A stretch of DNA of 64,000 nt from the NCBI RefSeq assembly GCF_002873455.1, contig NZ_MCUN01000014.1, positions 1-64,000 on the forward strand, read 5' to 3'. The first letter of the stretch is position 1; the number at the start of each line of letters is the position of its first letter. Shown piece after piece: positions 10,044 to 23,056 of the stretch. The notes under the pieces were generated by a model, which had not been told where the DNA came from, searched no databases, and saw only the letters and a program-made list of their open reading frames with translations. The translations under genes were made by a program, and so were the position numbers. The stretch is from Vibrio splendidus. GTDB lineage: Bacteria; Pseudomonadota; Gammaproteobacteria; Enterobacterales; Vibrionaceae.

Positions 10044-11024
10044 TTAGTCATTTTCTACGTTGAACAGATTTTCCATGTTCAAGCCTTGCTTGATTAGGAT
10101 TTCACGTAAACGACGAAGGCCTTCAACTTGGATTTGGCGAACACGTTCACGAGTCAGGCTAATTTCACGGCCTACTTCTTCTAGTGTTGACGGTTCGTAA
10201 CCCAGTAGTCCAAAGCGACGTGCAAGCACCTCTTTTTGCTTGGGATTTAGCTCATCAAGCCAGAAAATCAACGAGTTCTTGATATCGCTATCTTGAGTTG
10301 AAACCTCAGGATCTGAGTTGTTGATGTCTGGAATAATATCCAACAGTGCTTTTTCGCCATCACCACCAATTGGTGTATCAACAGAGCTCACTCTTTCGTT
10401 TAGACGAAGCATCTTACTCACATCACCAACAGGTTTATCTAGCTTAGAAGCAATTTCTTCTGCCGTTGGTTCATGGTCAAGTTTTTGTGATAGCTCTCTT
10501 GCAGTACGTAGGTAGATGTTCAGCTCTTTCACAACATGGATTGGCAAACGGATAGTGCGAGTCTGATTCATTAAAGCACGTTCAATGGTTTGACGAATCC
10601 ACCATGTCGCGTAGGTTGAGAAGCGGAAGCCACGTTCTGGATCAAACTTCTCTACGGCGCGAATCAAACCTAGGTTGCCTTCTTCAATAAGATCAAGAAG
10701 TGCAAGACCACGGTTGCTATAACGACGTGAAATTTTTACCACTAAACGCAGATTACTTTCGATCATGCGTTTACGTGCTGCTTCATCACCGCGTAGAGCT
10801 CGACGTGCATAAAGCACTTCTTCTTCAGCGGTTAACAGTGGTGAGAAACCGATTTCGCCTAGATAAAGCTGAGTAGCATCTAAACTTTTAGACGTAACTT
10901 CAACTTCTTCTTTCGCTTCGATTTTCTTTTTGATTGTTCGTTTTGCTTTTCCAAGAGCTTCCGGTTCCGTGGTTGCTTGGTTAAGATCGAACTCTTCTTT
11001 GGTTACTGCATTGCTTATACTCAT
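10044..11024 (-). CDS. rpoS: RNA polymerase sigma factor RpoS (sigma-38)
   Basis: Stationary-phase and general-stress sigma factor. The 326-residue product has sigma-70 region 1.2 ([16 protein letters not shown]), region 2 ([27 protein letters not shown] and the -10 recognition segment [11 protein letters not shown]), region 3 and the region 4 helix-turn-helix ([19 protein letters not shown]). The ATG at 11024 (MSISNAVTK) has GGGGGAGG 6 bp upstream and is preferred to an in-frame start nine codons earlier. It follows nlpD; in relatives the main rpoS promoter lies inside nlpD. Confidence 0.98.
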   Translation of the reverse strand: MSISNAVTKEEFDLNQATTEPEALGKAKRTIKKKIEAKEEVEVTSKSLDATQLYLGEIGFSPLLTAEEEVLYARRALRGDEAARKRMIESNLRLVVKISRRYSNRGLALLDLIEEGNLGLIRAVEKFDPERGFRFSTYATWWIRQTIERALMNQTRTIRLPIHVVKELNIYLRTARELSQKLDHEPTAEEIASKLDKPVGDVSKMLRLNERVSSVDTPIGGDGEKALLDIIPDINNSDPEVSTQDSDIKNSLIFWLDELNPKQKEVLARRFGLLGYEPSTLEEVGREISLTRERVRQIQVEGLRRLREILIKQGLNMENLFNVEND

Positions 11025-11122
11025 AACGCCTCCCCCTGGCGAAATTAGCATGACATCACAACTTGATATGTCGCTAAATGACTATGTCACTCCATACAAT
11101 ACGTAATTTTTGCATATTGTAT

Positions 11123-12037
11123 TTAAGGTAAATATCGCTTTGGATTAACCGATTTACCTTGGTAACGAATCTCAAAGTGCAGCCTAACACTGCTGGCTCC
11201 AGAGCTTCCCATTGTTGCAATCTTCTGCCCTGGTTTCACACTTTGCCCTTCAGATACTAATAGTCGGTCGTTATGCGCGTATGCACTTAAGTAATTATCA
11301 TTGTGCTTCACAATCACTAGATTGCCGTAGCCTCGTAGTGCATTACCCGAATAAACAACCGTTCCCCCTGCAGTAGATACTATTGGCTGACCTCGCTGTC
11401 CTGCTATGTCTATGCCTTTATTTCCTTGTTCGCCTACAGAGAAATTCTTGATTACTCTCCCTTTAGTTGGCCATAACCATTTGGATACTTTATCGCTTGT
11501 TGGTTTGGTGGACGGTGTAACATTCTGTTTACCTTTAGACCCAACATACTCCTTTGATTTGGATTGTTCAACCTTCTTTGGTGGATCTTTTTTAACCACT
11601 TTAGTCGTAGTTTGAGTTGGCGCAGATTTAGAGTTTTTACTCTTCTGTGGCGAGGTTTTCGGTTTACTTGCTGTCGATGAGGTTGTGGATGCCGCAACAG
11701 GCGCAGCAACGGCTGCAACCGCGACTGTTGATTTACCATACGCTGGCGCGTTGTAACTCGGACGCCACAACTTAAGCTTCTGCCCTGGGTGGATAGTGTA
11801 AGGAGCAGACAGCTTGTTATAACTCACAAGGTCTTTAACGTCTTTATTGGTGACATAAGCAATGAAATAGAGGGTATCGCCTTTTTTCACTTCATAATAA
11901 CTGCCGCGATAACTACCGCGATCAATTGATGAGTAATTCTTGTTTAGATTTGAAACGGGCGCAGGCGAATTCGCCGCACACCCAACAAGTGCACAGCTAA
12001 GCAGTAAAGTACTTCCTTTTAACAACTTCGAACGCAT
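11123..12037 (-). CDS. nlpD: Lipoprotein NlpD, LysM plus degenerate LytM domain
   Basis: Envelope lipoprotein that activates the amidase AmiC during cell separation. The 304-residue product starts MRSKLLKGSTLLLSCALVGC, a lipoprotein signal with the modified Cys at residue 20. A LysM peptidoglycan-binding repeat follows (YEVKKGDTLYFIA..), then a long Ser/Lys/Thr/Pro linker and a C-terminal M23-type domain. The zinc ligands are lost: KGIDIAG replaces HxGxD and VRLHFE has only one of the paired His, as expected for a non-catalytic activator. The ATG at 12037 gives a clean signal peptide; a GTG five codons earlier does not. Confidence 0.95.
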   Translation of the reverse strand: MRSKLLKGSTLLLSCALVGCAANSPAPVSNLNKNYSSIDRGSYRGSYYEVKKGDTLYFIAYVTNKDVKDLVSYNKLSAPYTIHPGQKLKLWRPSYNAPAYGKSTVAVAAVAAPVAASTTSSTASKPKTSPQKSKNSKSAPTQTTTKVVKKDPPKKVEQSKSKEYVGSKGKQNVTPSTKPTSDKVSKWLWPTKGRVIKNFSVGEQGNKGIDIAGQRGQPIVSTAGGTVVYSGNALRGYGNLVIVKHNDNYLSAYAHNDRLLVSEGQSVKPGQKIATMGSSGASSVRLHFEIRYQGKSVNPKRYLP

Positions 12038-12071
12038 CGACTCTCTATCCACCTACACCATTAGTCTTTTA

Positions 12072-12698
12072 TTAAGCTAGCTCACCAGGTACGAGAGGTA
12101 CAAATCTCACCATCTCGATAACACTCGATAAAAACTCGTCACCGTGGCGAACAATCTTCAATAGTTGCTGTTCGTCATCACCGACTGGAATTAATAAACG
12201 GCCGCCATCTTTCAGCTGTTGCAGAAGCGCTTGAGGAATCGACTCTGCAGCTGCTGTGACAATAATCGCATCAAAAGGGGCTTTTGAAGACCACCCTTGC
12301 CAGCCATCACCGTGCTTGGTTGAGATGTTGTAGAAATCGAGTTGCTTCAACCTACGTTTCGCATCCCATTGTAGCGACTTTATTCTTTCTACCGAATAAA
12401 CATGATCAACAAGTTGAGCCAATACAGCGGTTTGATAACCAGATCCAGTTCCAATCTCCAAAACACGGCTATCTTGTTGTAACTCAAGTAGCTCTGTCAT
12501 TTTAGCAACAATGTATGGCTGGGAAATTGTCTGGCCCTGTCCGATAGGCAACGCATTGTTATCATAAGCTTGATGATACATCGCCTGTGATAAAAAGCTC
12601 TCTCTCGGCAGTTGATAAATAGCATCAAGAACCTTTTGATCCTGAATACCATTTTCAATCAGAAAAGTAATTAAGCGCTCTGCTTGAGGATTACTCAC
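12072..12698 (-). CDS. pcm: Protein-L-isoaspartate O-methyltransferase
   Basis: Repairs isoaspartyl residues in aged proteins using S-adenosylmethionine. The 208-residue product has the SAM-binding motif [16 protein letters not shown] near 79-94, the substrate loop [16 protein letters not shown] near 50-65 and the post-motif FDAIIVTAA. It begins with GTG at 12698, directly after the surE stop (TAA then GTG), so translation is probably coupled to surE. It is part of the truD-surE-pcm-nlpD-rpoS run. Confidence 0.97.
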   Translation of the reverse strand: MSNPQAERLITFLIENGIQDQKVLDAIYQLPRESFLSQAMYHQAYDNNALPIGQGQTISQPYIVAKMTELLELQQDSRVLEIGTGSGYQTAVLAQLVDHVYSVERIKSLQWDAKRRLKQLDFYNISTKHGDGWQGWSSKAPFDAIIVTAAAESIPQALLQQLKDGGRLLIPVGDDEQQLLKIVRHGDEFLSSVIEMVRFVPLVPGELA

Positions 12699-13442
12699 TT
12701 ACTTCTCCCCTAACCATGTTGTCATCGCACCTAGCGACTCATGCGCTGTCAGGTCAACTTGTAACGGTGTTACTGATACAAAGCCATGCTCGATAGCGTA
12801 AAAGTCGGTGCCTTCACCGGCATCTTGTTCTTTACCTGGAGGACCAAGCCAATAAATATCATGACCACGTGGATCTTTTTGCTTAATCATATCTTCAGCA
12901 TGATGACGAGCACCTAGGCGAGTCACCTGAGTGCCAGACAACTGCTCTAAAACTAAATCAGGAATATTGACGTTTAACAGGCGATTGGTTGGGATTGGGT
13001 TTACTAAATGTTGTTCGACGATACGACGAGCAATGGCCGCCGCTGTCTTAAAATGTTTTTTACCCACCAGAGAAAACGCCACCGATTGAACACCTAAAAA
13101 ATGCCCTTCCATGGCTGCTGCCACTGTGCCTGAATAAAGCACATCATCACCCAGATTAGCACCGTGATTAATACCCGTTAATACCAGATCAGGCATATCA
13201 TTCTTTAGCAATTCATTTAACGCAAAATGTACACAGTCGGTCGGTGTCCCTTGTACCGAATATGTATTTTCGGTAATTTCTTGAACACGTAAAGGCTGTT
13301 CTAAAGTTAATGAATTTGAAGCACCCGAGCGATTACGGTCAGGTGCAACAATGATAATTTCAGCAAGATCACGTAATTCATTGGCCAACTCATGAATACC
13401 TTGAGCGTGCACACCATCATCGTTGCTGAGTAAAATCTTCAT
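12699..13442 (-). CDS. surE: 5'/3'-nucleotidase SurE
   Basis: Metal-dependent survival phosphatase acting on nucleoside monophosphates and short polyphosphates. The 247-residue product starts [16 protein letters not shown], with the metal-binding NDDG at residues 7-10, Ser/Asn at RSGASNSLT near 38 and SGVNHGAN-type motif [11 protein letters not shown] near 91. The ATG at 13442 has AAGGA 6 bp upstream; the longer frame adds ten residues with no family match. It is immediately followed by pcm. Confidence 0.97.
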   Translation of the reverse strand: MKILLSNDDGVHAQGIHELANELRDLAEIIIVAPDRNRSGASNSLTLEQPLRVQEITENTYSVQGTPTDCVHFALNELLKNDMPDLVLTGINHGANLGDDVLYSGTVAAAMEGHFLGVQSVAFSLVGKKHFKTAAAIARRIVEQHLVNPIPTNRLLNVNIPDLVLEQLSGTQVTRLGARHHAEDMIKQKDPRGHDIYWLGPPGKEQDAGEGTDFYAIEHGFVSVTPLQVDLTAHESLGAMTTWLGEK

Positions 13443-13470
13443 CTTGTATCCTTTCTTTTGTTCCAATGCC

Positions 13471-13501
13471 AAGTCACTTAATTTCCGATATCAAGTGACT
13501 T
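13471..13501 (-). other. Small hairpin between truD and surE
   Basis: AAGTCACTT (13471-13479) is the reverse complement of AAGTGACTT (13493-13501). On minus there is no strong T-run after it, so it may be an mRNA-stabilising or processing hairpin rather than a terminator. Confidence 0.45.
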
Positions 13502-13518
13502 CGCTCCAAGCAGAATCG

Positions 13519-14565
13519 TTATTGCTCGTAGCTTCTCTCTACGTGAACTTCTTCAACCAATTCACGAACAATAGCGGTTGCGAAACAACCTGCATCGAGA
13601 GAGAACTTAAGAGTGACATTATCTTCGTTCACTTCCCAAGCTAGACCCATCGGCTTCAACGAAGCTTCACGGCGATCATGGCGCATACGGTTGCCACAAA
13701 TAAGAGCCATTAGATCCGGTTCAGCATCAAGGTGTTTCTGCTCTAGAGCTTGAGAGGCATCCGTCGTCGGTAACGCATTATCTCCAGCCAAAGCAACGGT
13801 AATAAACGCAGAACCGTTCGCGATGTCTTGGTTTACCGCTTCGATGTTATCCGCTGTTACCGCTAATTGAGCGCCGTCTTTCACGACAATATCGCCAACC
13901 AATGCCGACGCAAACGCATCTTGCTCAATACGGTCAGAAAGAATTAAGTTGTAAATCCAAGAACGAGCCGCAGAAAGATACAAGCTGCGCTTATTCTGAT
14001 TACGCGTACGAACGTTTTCACGCCCCCAACGACGAGCTTCAGATAAGTTGTTACCTTCGTTACCAAAGCGCTGAGCACCGAAGTAATTTGGTACACCGAC
14101 TTGAGCAACTTTTTCTAAACGCTTTACCACATCATCACAGTCCGTTACTTCAGACAAAGTCAGCTCGAATTGGTTGCCAACTAAATCACCTGGACGTAAC
14201 TTTTTGTTGTGACGTGCTGTCGCCAAGATCTCAATGCTTGGGTATTGCGCTAGAAAAGCAGAAAAGTCAGGTTCACCTTTTGGTAGGTGCACGCTTAACC
14301 ACTGCTCTGTCACAGCATGACGGTCTTTCAAACCAGCCCAGCTCACGTCTTTCGACTTAACACCACACGCTTTAGCCAACTCGTTTGCTACGAAGCTCGT
14401 GTTCTCACCAGTTTTACGAATACGCACCATTAGGTGCTCGCCTTCACCAGTAAACTCAAAACCCAAGTCTTCATTAACGACAAAGTGTTCGGCTTTTGCT
14501 TTTAGTTTTGCTTTCGCAGTTGGTTTACCGTTTAGGTAAGCCAATGAAGATAAAATATCTGACAT
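13519..14565 (-). CDS. truD: tRNA pseudouridine(13) synthase TruD
   Basis: Makes pseudouridine 13 in tRNA-Glu and others. The 348-residue product has the TruD signature GLKDRHAVT (catalytic Asp) near residue 80, and VPNYFGAQRFG and SxARSWIYN further on. I start at MSDILSSLAYL (14565); the longer frame runs into ispF. It lies 22 bp downstream of ispF in the ftsB-ispD-ispF-truD-surE run. The Shine-Dalgarno is weak (AAAAGAA), suggesting coupling to ispF translation. Confidence 0.95.
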   Translation of the reverse strand: MSDILSSLAYLNGKPTAKAKLKAKAEHFVVNEDLGFEFTGEGEHLMVRIRKTGENTSFVANELAKACGVKSKDVSWAGLKDRHAVTEQWLSVHLPKGEPDFSAFLAQYPSIEILATARHNKKLRPGDLVGNQFELTLSEVTDCDDVVKRLEKVAQVGVPNYFGAQRFGNEGNNLSEARRWGRENVRTRNQNKRSLYLSAARSWIYNLILSDRIEQDAFASALVGDIVVKDGAQLAVTADNIEAVNQDIANGSAFITVALAGDNALPTTDASQALEQKHLDAEPDLMALICGNRMRHDRREASLKPMGLAWEVNEDNVTLKFSLDAGCFATAIVRELVEEVHVERSYEQ

Positions 14566-14587
14566 GCTGTTCTTTTCGTGTTGGTGC

Positions 14588-15070
14588 TTACGCACTTTTA
14601 GTAATTAGGACCACCGCTTCACATGCGATGCCCTCTTTGCGACCTGTAAAACCTAAACGCTCAGTAGTCGTGGCTTTTACATTCACATTGCTAATGCTTG
14701 TTTCTAAATCTTGAGCAATGGCTTGGCACATAGAGTCTATATGAGGAGCCATCTTTGGAGCTTGCGCCATGATAGTAATATCCGCATTACCAATCACATA
14801 ACCTTGCTCTTTTACTCGACGATAAACATCTTTAAGTAATTCGCGGCTATCTGCGCCTTTCCATTCATCATCCGTATCAGGGAAATGACGACCAATATCA
14901 CCCGCTGCAATTGAACCCAGTAAAGCATCGCATAATGCGTGCAGGGCAACATCACCGTCTGAGTGTGCGATAAGACCCTGTTCATAAGGGACGCTCACGC
15001 CACCAATAATTACCGGGCCTTCACCACCAAATTTGTGTACATCAAAGCCATGGCCAATACGAATCATCAT
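14588..15070 (-). CDS. ispF: 2-C-methyl-D-erythritol 2,4-cyclodiphosphate synthase
   Basis: Forms MEcPP in the MEP isoprenoid pathway. The 160-residue product has the metal-binding motif GHGFDVH near residues 7-13, [17 protein letters not shown] near 36-52 and the C-terminal [13 protein letters not shown]. Its ATG shares one base with the ispD stop (TAATG), so the two are translationally coupled. An ATG one codon later is equally possible. Confidence 0.98.
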   Translation of the reverse strand: MMIRIGHGFDVHKFGGEGPVIIGGVSVPYEQGLIAHSDGDVALHALCDALLGSIAAGDIGRHFPDTDDEWKGADSRELLKDVYRRVKEQGYVIGNADITIMAQAPKMAPHIDSMCQAIAQDLETSISNVNVKATTTERLGFTGRKEGIACEAVVLITKSA

Positions 15071-15771
15071 TATTCCTTATTCTGACTTAAATAGAACTCA
15101 GCCAAAGCCAAATCTTCAGGCTGAGTAATCTTAAAATTATCTGAACGCCCAGCAATCAGTGCTGGCGATAAACCTTTCCACTCAAACGCAGACGCTTCAT
15201 CGGTAATTGAAACACCTTGTTGCAAGGCTTCACTCAAGACTTTCCGTAAAGGCTTAGATCGAAACATCTGAGGGGTAAGCGCATGCCAGAGATCGACGCG
15301 ATCGACCGTGTGTTCAATTTGTCCTTGAGCACCGCGTTTCATTGTATCGCGAACAGGCGCCGCTAAAATCGCGCCAACATCATGGGTCATAGCACCAGAG
15401 ATCAGTTTGTCGATATCGCTCAATTGGATACAAGGCCTAGCGGCATCATGCACCATCACCCAGTCACTGAGTTGCTGTTGGGCAGTATAGTCCAGAGCAG
15501 AAAGCACCGAGTCGGCTCTTTCCGTTCCGCCGGACACTCTGATCACCTGTGGATTAAGGTTAAGCGGTAATTCAGGGTAATAAGGATCATCATCACTGAC
15601 CGCTACCACGATTTTAGACACCTGAGGGTGAGACAACAGTTTCTCAACGGTGTGCTCTAAAATCGTTTTACCATGAATTTGAAGATATTGCTTGGGACGG
15701 TCTGCCTTCATTCGGCTGCCGACGCCCGCAGCGGGGACCACTGCAATAACGCTTTGAAGTTGGTTCGACAT
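15070..15771 (-). CDS. ispD: 2-C-methyl-D-erythritol 4-phosphate cytidylyltransferase
   Basis: Makes CDP-ME in the MEP pathway. The 233-residue product has the nucleotidyltransferase motif [10 protein letters not shown] near residues 12-21, the Lys of RPKQYLQI, and VHDAARPC near 105. It overlaps ftsB by one base upstream and ispF by one base downstream, so the three genes form a tight operon. Confidence 0.98.
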   Translation of the reverse strand: MSNQLQSVIAVVPAAGVGSRMKADRPKQYLQIHGKTILEHTVEKLLSHPQVSKIVVAVSDDDPYYPELPLNLNPQVIRVSGGTERADSVLSALDYTAQQQLSDWVMVHDAARPCIQLSDIDKLISGAMTHDVGAILAAPVRDTMKRGAQGQIEHTVDRVDLWHALTPQMFRSKPLRKVLSEALQQGVSITDEASAFEWKGLSPALIAGRSDNFKITQPEDLALAEFYLSQNKE

Positions 15772-16052
15772 TAATGAGATTCCTCACCAATAATACGATA
15801 AAACGTTTCGCCTTCTTTCACCATTCCAAGCTCATGACGTGCGCGCTCTTCTATCGCGTCTAAGCCTTGGCGTAAATCGTCGATTTCCGCAAACATCTCA
15901 GCATTACGAAGATGAAGCTTTTCATTTACTTGCTGTTGAACTTGGATTTCGTTGTTCACACCGTAGTAATCAGAAATACCATTTTTACCGAGCCACAGTG
16001 TGTGTTGTAGCCAGCCAAACACTATGAGCAGTACTAAAGCAAAAATTCGCAT
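15771..16052 (-). CDS. ftsB: Cell division protein FtsB
   Basis: Small bitopic divisome protein that forms the FtsQLB complex. The 93-residue product has a short cytoplasmic start, one membrane helix (about residues 4-21, [18 protein letters not shown]) and a periplasmic coiled coil (residues about 30-75). Length and position upstream of ispD match E. coli FtsB. It is the first gene of the ftsB-ispD-ispF operon, with a 410-bp gap to eno. Confidence 0.97.
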   Translation of the reverse strand: MRIFALVLLIVFGWLQHTLWLGKNGISDYYGVNNEIQVQQQVNEKLHLRNAEMFAEIDDLRQGLDAIEERARHELGMVKEGETFYRIIGEESH

Positions 16053-16137
16053 AACACCTTTCGCCGGTTGAAAAAGAAGGAACTAGAATAAGGCACATAT
16101 ATACCATAATGAGCTTATTGGTGCGAGATATGTGGTG

Positions 16138-16230
16138 TCAGGGAATCAATAAGTCGGGGAATTATTGTTGTTCAAAACCTGTAATGAGAGTCCCGCCTCC
16201 CGCCTCCGTCACCCTAGGGAGTCACGTATT
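16138..16230. repeat. Degenerate copy of a REP-like palindromic unit
   Basis: The segment 16184-16230 (tcccg...CCTCCGTCA.CCTAGGGAGTCACGTATT) aligns with the right arm of the better-preserved element at 16290-16390, and 16138-16172 resembles its left arm. It looks like an older tandem copy of the same intergenic repeat. Confidence 0.55.
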
Positions 16231-16289
16231 AGGTAAACCCATACCTGCAAAAGAGAAAACAACACACATTGCCCAACGACATCTAACCA

Positions 16290-16390
16290 CGTCATTCCCA
16301 AGAAGGAGGAACGACTGAGTTGGGAATCTATCACGCTTAACGTAAACAAGAGATTCCCTATGCCTTCCTTCGTCAGTCTAGGGAATGACG
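16290..16390. repeat. REP-like imperfect palindrome (about 101 bp)
   Basis: The ends are perfect inverted repeats (CGTCATTCCC at 16290-16299, GGGAATGACG at 16381-16390), with a second inner pair TTGGGAATCT/AGATTCCCTA. The two arms are related variants of one unit, giving an arm-to-arm palindrome with an AT-rich centre. Similar GTCATTCCC-bounded repeats are, to my knowledge, common between genes in vibrios. Confidence 0.7.
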
Positions 16391-16400
16391 TATTTTAGGC

Positions 16401-16432
16401 AAAAAAAACGCCCTACCGAAGTAGAGCGTTTT
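16401..16432 (-). terminator. Terminator of eno
   Basis: On minus, AACGCTCTAC pairs with GTAGGGCGTT around a TTCG tetraloop and is followed by eight T. It begins about 32 bp after the eno stop. Confidence 0.93.
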
Positions 16433-16463
16433 CAAAAGCTTTAAGCTAATAATTCAGAGTGAA

Positions 16464-17819
<1,356 letters not shown>

Positions 17820-17843
17820 TTACGCAGCTACCTGGATTCCTTT

Positions 17844-19556
<1,713 letters not shown>

Positions 19557-19616
19557 TTATCGCCACAACGTGAAATCTATCACACTGCAATTTTTTATTT
19601 TTTGCTTCAAATCAAT

Positions 19617-20432
19617 TCATGATAAAAGCTTTGATGATCTTTTCTCCGCCACTTTGACTTCATCCCACATAGAATCAAGCTGTTGTAGAGAAAAGTCGGT
19701 CAAAATTTTATCTTGCTGACGAACTTTTTTTTCCACACCTTTAAAGCGACGTGAAAATTTCAGATTAGCTTTACTGAGAGCCGTTTCTGGATTTTTACCC
19801 AAATGTCGCACTAAATTGACGGTAGCAAACAACAAATCACCCAGTTCTTCTTCAACTAAATCTTCGTTTGGCGTTACTTGAAGTGCTTCTTCTAGCACCT
19901 CATCAACTTCCTCTAAAACCTTATCAGCGACGGGGCCAATAGAGTCCCAATCAAAGCCAAATTTCGCGACTTGCTTTTGAATTTTTGTAGCACGCGAAAG
20001 TGCAGGTAGAGAGTTTGGTATTGAGTCTAGAATACTTTCTTGAGTTTTTCCTGCTTGTACTTTTTCTTTGGCTTTTTCAGCTTCCCAGTTAGCATTAATT
20101 TCTTCATCGCTCGCAAACTCTTTATCAGAAAATACGTGTGGATGACGGCGTGTCAGCTTTTCATTGATACCGTCGACCACATCAGAGAACTCAAACAAGC
20201 CCTGCTCTTTTGCTAACTGACTGTAGAAAATCACCTGAAACAACAGGTCGCCCAACTCTTCTTGTAGGTTCGGCCAATCTTTGTTGTGAATCGCGTCCAC
20301 CACCTCGTAGGTCTCTTCGATAGTATGCGGCACAATTGTTTCAAAATTTTGTTTCAAATCCCAAGGACAGCCACCTTCAGGATCGCGCAGCTTAGCCATA
20401 ATCTGTTCAAGTTGTTCAATCGGGTGATTCAT
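19617..20432 (-). CDS. mazG: Nucleoside triphosphate pyrophosphohydrolase MazG
   Basis: Hydrolyses (d)NTPs to monophosphates and, in E. coli, lowers ppGpp during MazEF stress. The 271-residue product carries two MazG domains, each with an EELGDLLF metal-binding motif (near residues 56 and 190), plus RRHPHVF between them. The ATG at 20432 has GGAAG 6 bp upstream; a GTG six codons earlier overlaps this site. relA lies directly upstream on the same strand, an order shared with E. coli, though no mazEF pair is seen here. Confidence 0.95.
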   Translation of the reverse strand: MNHPIEQLEQIMAKLRDPEGGCPWDLKQNFETIVPHTIEETYEVVDAIHNKDWPNLQEELGDLLFQVIFYSQLAKEQGLFEFSDVVDGINEKLTRRHPHVFSDKEFASDEEINANWEAEKAKEKVQAGKTQESILDSIPNSLPALSRATKIQKQVAKFGFDWDSIGPVADKVLEEVDEVLEEALQVTPNEDLVEEELGDLLFATVNLVRHLGKNPETALSKANLKFSRRFKGVEKKVRQQDKILTDFSLQQLDSMWDEVKVAEKRSSKLLS

Positions 20433-20501
20433 CGTTTTCTTCCTATTCACTGTCTTTGATTTTTAAATTTAAAGCTTCACTAAAACTAAAAGGTACTAGA
20501 A

Positions 20502-20536
20502 CTAAAAAAGGTGAGCAGCCAAAACCACTCACCTTT
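20502..20536 (-). terminator. Terminator between relA and mazG
   Basis: On minus, AAGGTGAG and CTCACCTT form an 8-bp stem with a 12-base loop followed by TTTTTT. It separates relA from mazG. Confidence 0.8.
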
Positions 20537-20568
20537 GTTGATACTGTCTAATTCTCTAAATTGCGCAT

Positions 20569-20694
20569 CTTTCACTAAGCAGTTGTTACTTTAACAAGGC
20601 AACAAGCTTTCGCGATTCCTGAGCATAGCTCGCCTATGTGATGGAACAAGAAAGCGCAGTTAACGCAGTAAAAGTGACTAATGCAACGTGAAAG
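20569..20694. repeat. Long imperfect palindrome after relA (MITE/REP-like)
   Basis: A 126-bp segment starts CTTTCAC and ends GTGAAAG. Nested complementary pieces (GTTACTTT with AAAGTGAC, GCTTTC with GAAAGC, TTCC with GGAA, CATAG with CTATG) allow it to fold end to end. It abuts the relA stop codon. It does not look coding. Confidence 0.55.
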
Positions 20695-22920
20695 TTAGCC
20701 TAGGCGTTTAACCGACATGACATCTTTGATTTGTTCTACTCGGCTCGTTACTCGACTCAGAATTTCAATGTTGGTCACTTCCAAATCAAAATCCATCACC
20801 GACAGTTGGCGTTTATAGTCAATACGGCTCTTCATTGTCGTCACACTGACTTTTTCGTTTAAGAACAGTGACGTTATATCTTTCAACAAGCCTGTACGCT
20901 CAAGGGCCTCTACACGCAACGTTAAGATATACGAGCCTACAAAACCATCGCCCCACACAGTGTCAATGATACGTTCGGGAGCATGCAGGTTAAGCTCACT
21001 TAACTGTTCACAATCGCTGCGGTGTACTGAAATACCACGCCCTTGAGTAATGTAACCTTTGATCACATCGCCCGGGATAGGCTGACAACAACGAGCCAAG
21101 TGGGTCATTAGGTTATCGACACCTTCAACAACGACAGCATCCTTTTTCGGACGGCTCTGATGCGCCGGCTTATTGTCAGACTCAAGCAACTTCTCGAGCG
21201 CTTTTTTGTCTTCTTCTTCCGCCGTCGGTTTGTTGACCAAAGCATTGATATGGTTAACAACTTGGTTGATACGCAAGTCGCCGCTACCAATACCCGCATA
21301 CAACTCATCTGGAGTGTTGACGTTGAATCGTTTGAGCGCATATTGCTCAGCATCTTTCAATGTTGCGCCGACTCTACCTAGCTCGACTTCTAGGATGTCT
21401 CGTCCGGCTTCAAGATTTTTCTCACGACTTTGAGCACGGAACCATGCGTTAATTTTTGCACGAGCTCGACTTGAGTGAACAAAGCCTGTAGTCGGGTTTA
21501 ACCAATCACGTGATGGGTTCGGTTCTTTTTGAGTGATGATCTCAACTTGATCGCCCATCGCTAGCTTATGAGTAAACGGGACGATTCGACCTGCGACTTT
21601 GGCACCGATACAACGGTGCCCAACCATCGAGTGGATGTGGTAAGCAAAGTCCAACGGTGTTGCACCCATTGGTAAATCGACCACATCACCACGTGGTGTA
21701 AAGGCGTAGACACGGTCATCAAAGACTTGGCTACGTACTTCATCCAGCATTTCACCAGAATCCGACATCTCTTCTTGCCAGTCGATAAGCTTACGAAGCC
21801 AAGTAATTTTCTCATCGTAGCCACTGCGTACACCGCTAGATGCACCTTCTTTGTATTTCCAGTGCGCAGCAACGCCTAATTCAGAGTCTTCATGCATCTG
21901 CTTGGTACGGATCTGAATTTCGATGGTCTTGCCTTCTGGGCCAAGAACTACGGTATGAATCGATTGATAACCATTTGGCTTAGGGTTCGCCACATAGTCG
22001 TCAAACTCACTTGGGAGGTGCTTATATTTGGTGTGAACCACACCTAAACCGGCATAACAGTCTTGCAGTTGGTCTGCGATAATACGCACCGCACGTACAT
22101 CAAAAAGCTCATCAAACTCTAAGCCTTTTTTCTGCATTTTACGCCAGATACTGTAGATGTGTTTTGGTCGACCACTGACTTCAGCATTGATGCTTGAGCG
22201 GTTCATTTCTGACGTGAGATCGTCAACAAAGTCAGTGATGTATTGTTCGCGCACGATACGGCGCTCAGACAGCTGTTTAGCAATCTGCTTATAGGTATCT
22301 GGTTGTTGGTAGCGGAAAGCGTAATCTTCAATTTCCCACTTTAGCTGACCAATACCCAAACGGTTTGCAAGAGGCGCATAGATGTTGGCACACTCTTTTG
22401 CCGCCGCACGGCGCACAGCATCAGGGGCTTTTTTCACTTCTATGAGGTTACAAATTCGCTCTGCTAGTTTGATGACGACGCAGCGGAAATCATCCACCAT
22501 TGCCAGTAGCATTCGTCGAACATTATCGACTTGCCCCGAAGCAGCACTGCCTTCAAGGGTGACATTTAGCTGGCCCAAAGCCGCCATTTCTTCCACGCCA
22601 TCAATCAGCTTTACGGTTTCCTTTCCGTAACTTTCTTCAAACGCTTCACGCTCAAAAACACCGCTTGATACGACAGGGAAGAGTTGCGCTGCCACTAAAG
22701 TAGCGCGATCCATAGACAAGGTGACCAAGATCTCGATCATCTCGCGCCCACGCCAAAGCAAAAGCTCGCCTTGCTCGTGATCTTTTAATAGCTCTTCACA
22801 GTGACGATAAACTTTGGTCAGTTTATTCGAGGTTTTTGCGTCTTGATTCAATGACGCAATCCAATTATCTAGCTCAAACTGTTCGCTTGGGTTTAAATGT
22901 GCGCTTCGTACCGCAACCAT
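20695..22920 (-). CDS. relA: GTP pyrophosphokinase RelA
   Basis: Ribosome-associated (p)ppGpp synthetase activated by uncharged tRNA. The 741-residue product starts MVAVRSAHLN. The N-terminal hydrolase domain is degenerate (LFPVVSSGVF where SpoT has the HD residues), so it is synthase-only. The synthase domain has GRPKHIYSIWRKM near 250 and NPKPNGYQSIH near 315; TGS (near 405-470) and C-terminal ACT domains follow. I prefer the second of two adjacent ATGs, which places AGGA 7 bp upstream and matches E. coli RelA. Confidence 0.98.
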   Translation of the reverse strand: MVAVRSAHLNPSEQFELDNWIASLNQDAKTSNKLTKVYRHCEELLKDHEQGELLLWRGREMIEILVTLSMDRATLVAAQLFPVVSSGVFEREAFEESYGKETVKLIDGVEEMAALGQLNVTLEGSAASGQVDNVRRMLLAMVDDFRCVVIKLAERICNLIEVKKAPDAVRRAAAKECANIYAPLANRLGIGQLKWEIEDYAFRYQQPDTYKQIAKQLSERRIVREQYITDFVDDLTSEMNRSSINAEVSGRPKHIYSIWRKMQKKGLEFDELFDVRAVRIIADQLQDCYAGLGVVHTKYKHLPSEFDDYVANPKPNGYQSIHTVVLGPEGKTIEIQIRTKQMHEDSELGVAAHWKYKEGASSGVRSGYDEKITWLRKLIDWQEEMSDSGEMLDEVRSQVFDDRVYAFTPRGDVVDLPMGATPLDFAYHIHSMVGHRCIGAKVAGRIVPFTHKLAMGDQVEIITQKEPNPSRDWLNPTTGFVHSSRARAKINAWFRAQSREKNLEAGRDILEVELGRVGATLKDAEQYALKRFNVNTPDELYAGIGSGDLRINQVVNHINALVNKPTAEEEDKKALEKLLESDNKPAHQSRPKKDAVVVEGVDNLMTHLARCCQPIPGDVIKGYITQGRGISVHRSDCEQLSELNLHAPERIIDTVWGDGFVGSYILTLRVEALERTGLLKDITSLFLNEKVSVTTMKSRIDYKRQLSVMDFDLEVTNIEILSRVTSRVEQIKDVMSVKRLG

Positions 22921-22955
22921 CATGCCTTCCTAGTTATTATGTTTTATACCCAATT

Positions 22956-23030
22956 CAATATGACTAACTGATTCCAAGTTAGTTCGACTCATATTGATAT
23001 CAGCGCAGGCTTCCCTGCACCTTTGTGATT
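22956..23030 (-). repeat. Two hairpins between rlmD and relA
   Basis: One imperfect hairpin has arms CAATATGA..CTAACT and AGTTAG..TCATATTG (about 22956-22999); the second is GTGCAGG/CCTGCGC around 23005-23023. On minus neither is followed by a strong T-run. They may mark an intergenic repeat or a 3' processing structure of the rlmD transcript. Confidence 0.45.
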
Positions 23031-23056
23031 CATTTTTAAGCCTTGTTTAAGGGCCT

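Noticed and set aside
13902..14360. 152-codon frame opposite truD
   Set aside because: It is antisense to a well-conserved gene and has low-complexity composition.
16109..16318. 69-codon open frame between ftsB and eno
   Set aside because: It runs through the REP-like palindromes, where chance frames are expected.
19617..20432. mazEF toxin-antitoxin next to mazG
   Set aside because: Only MazG is encoded between pyrG and relA; no small toxin or antitoxin frames are present.
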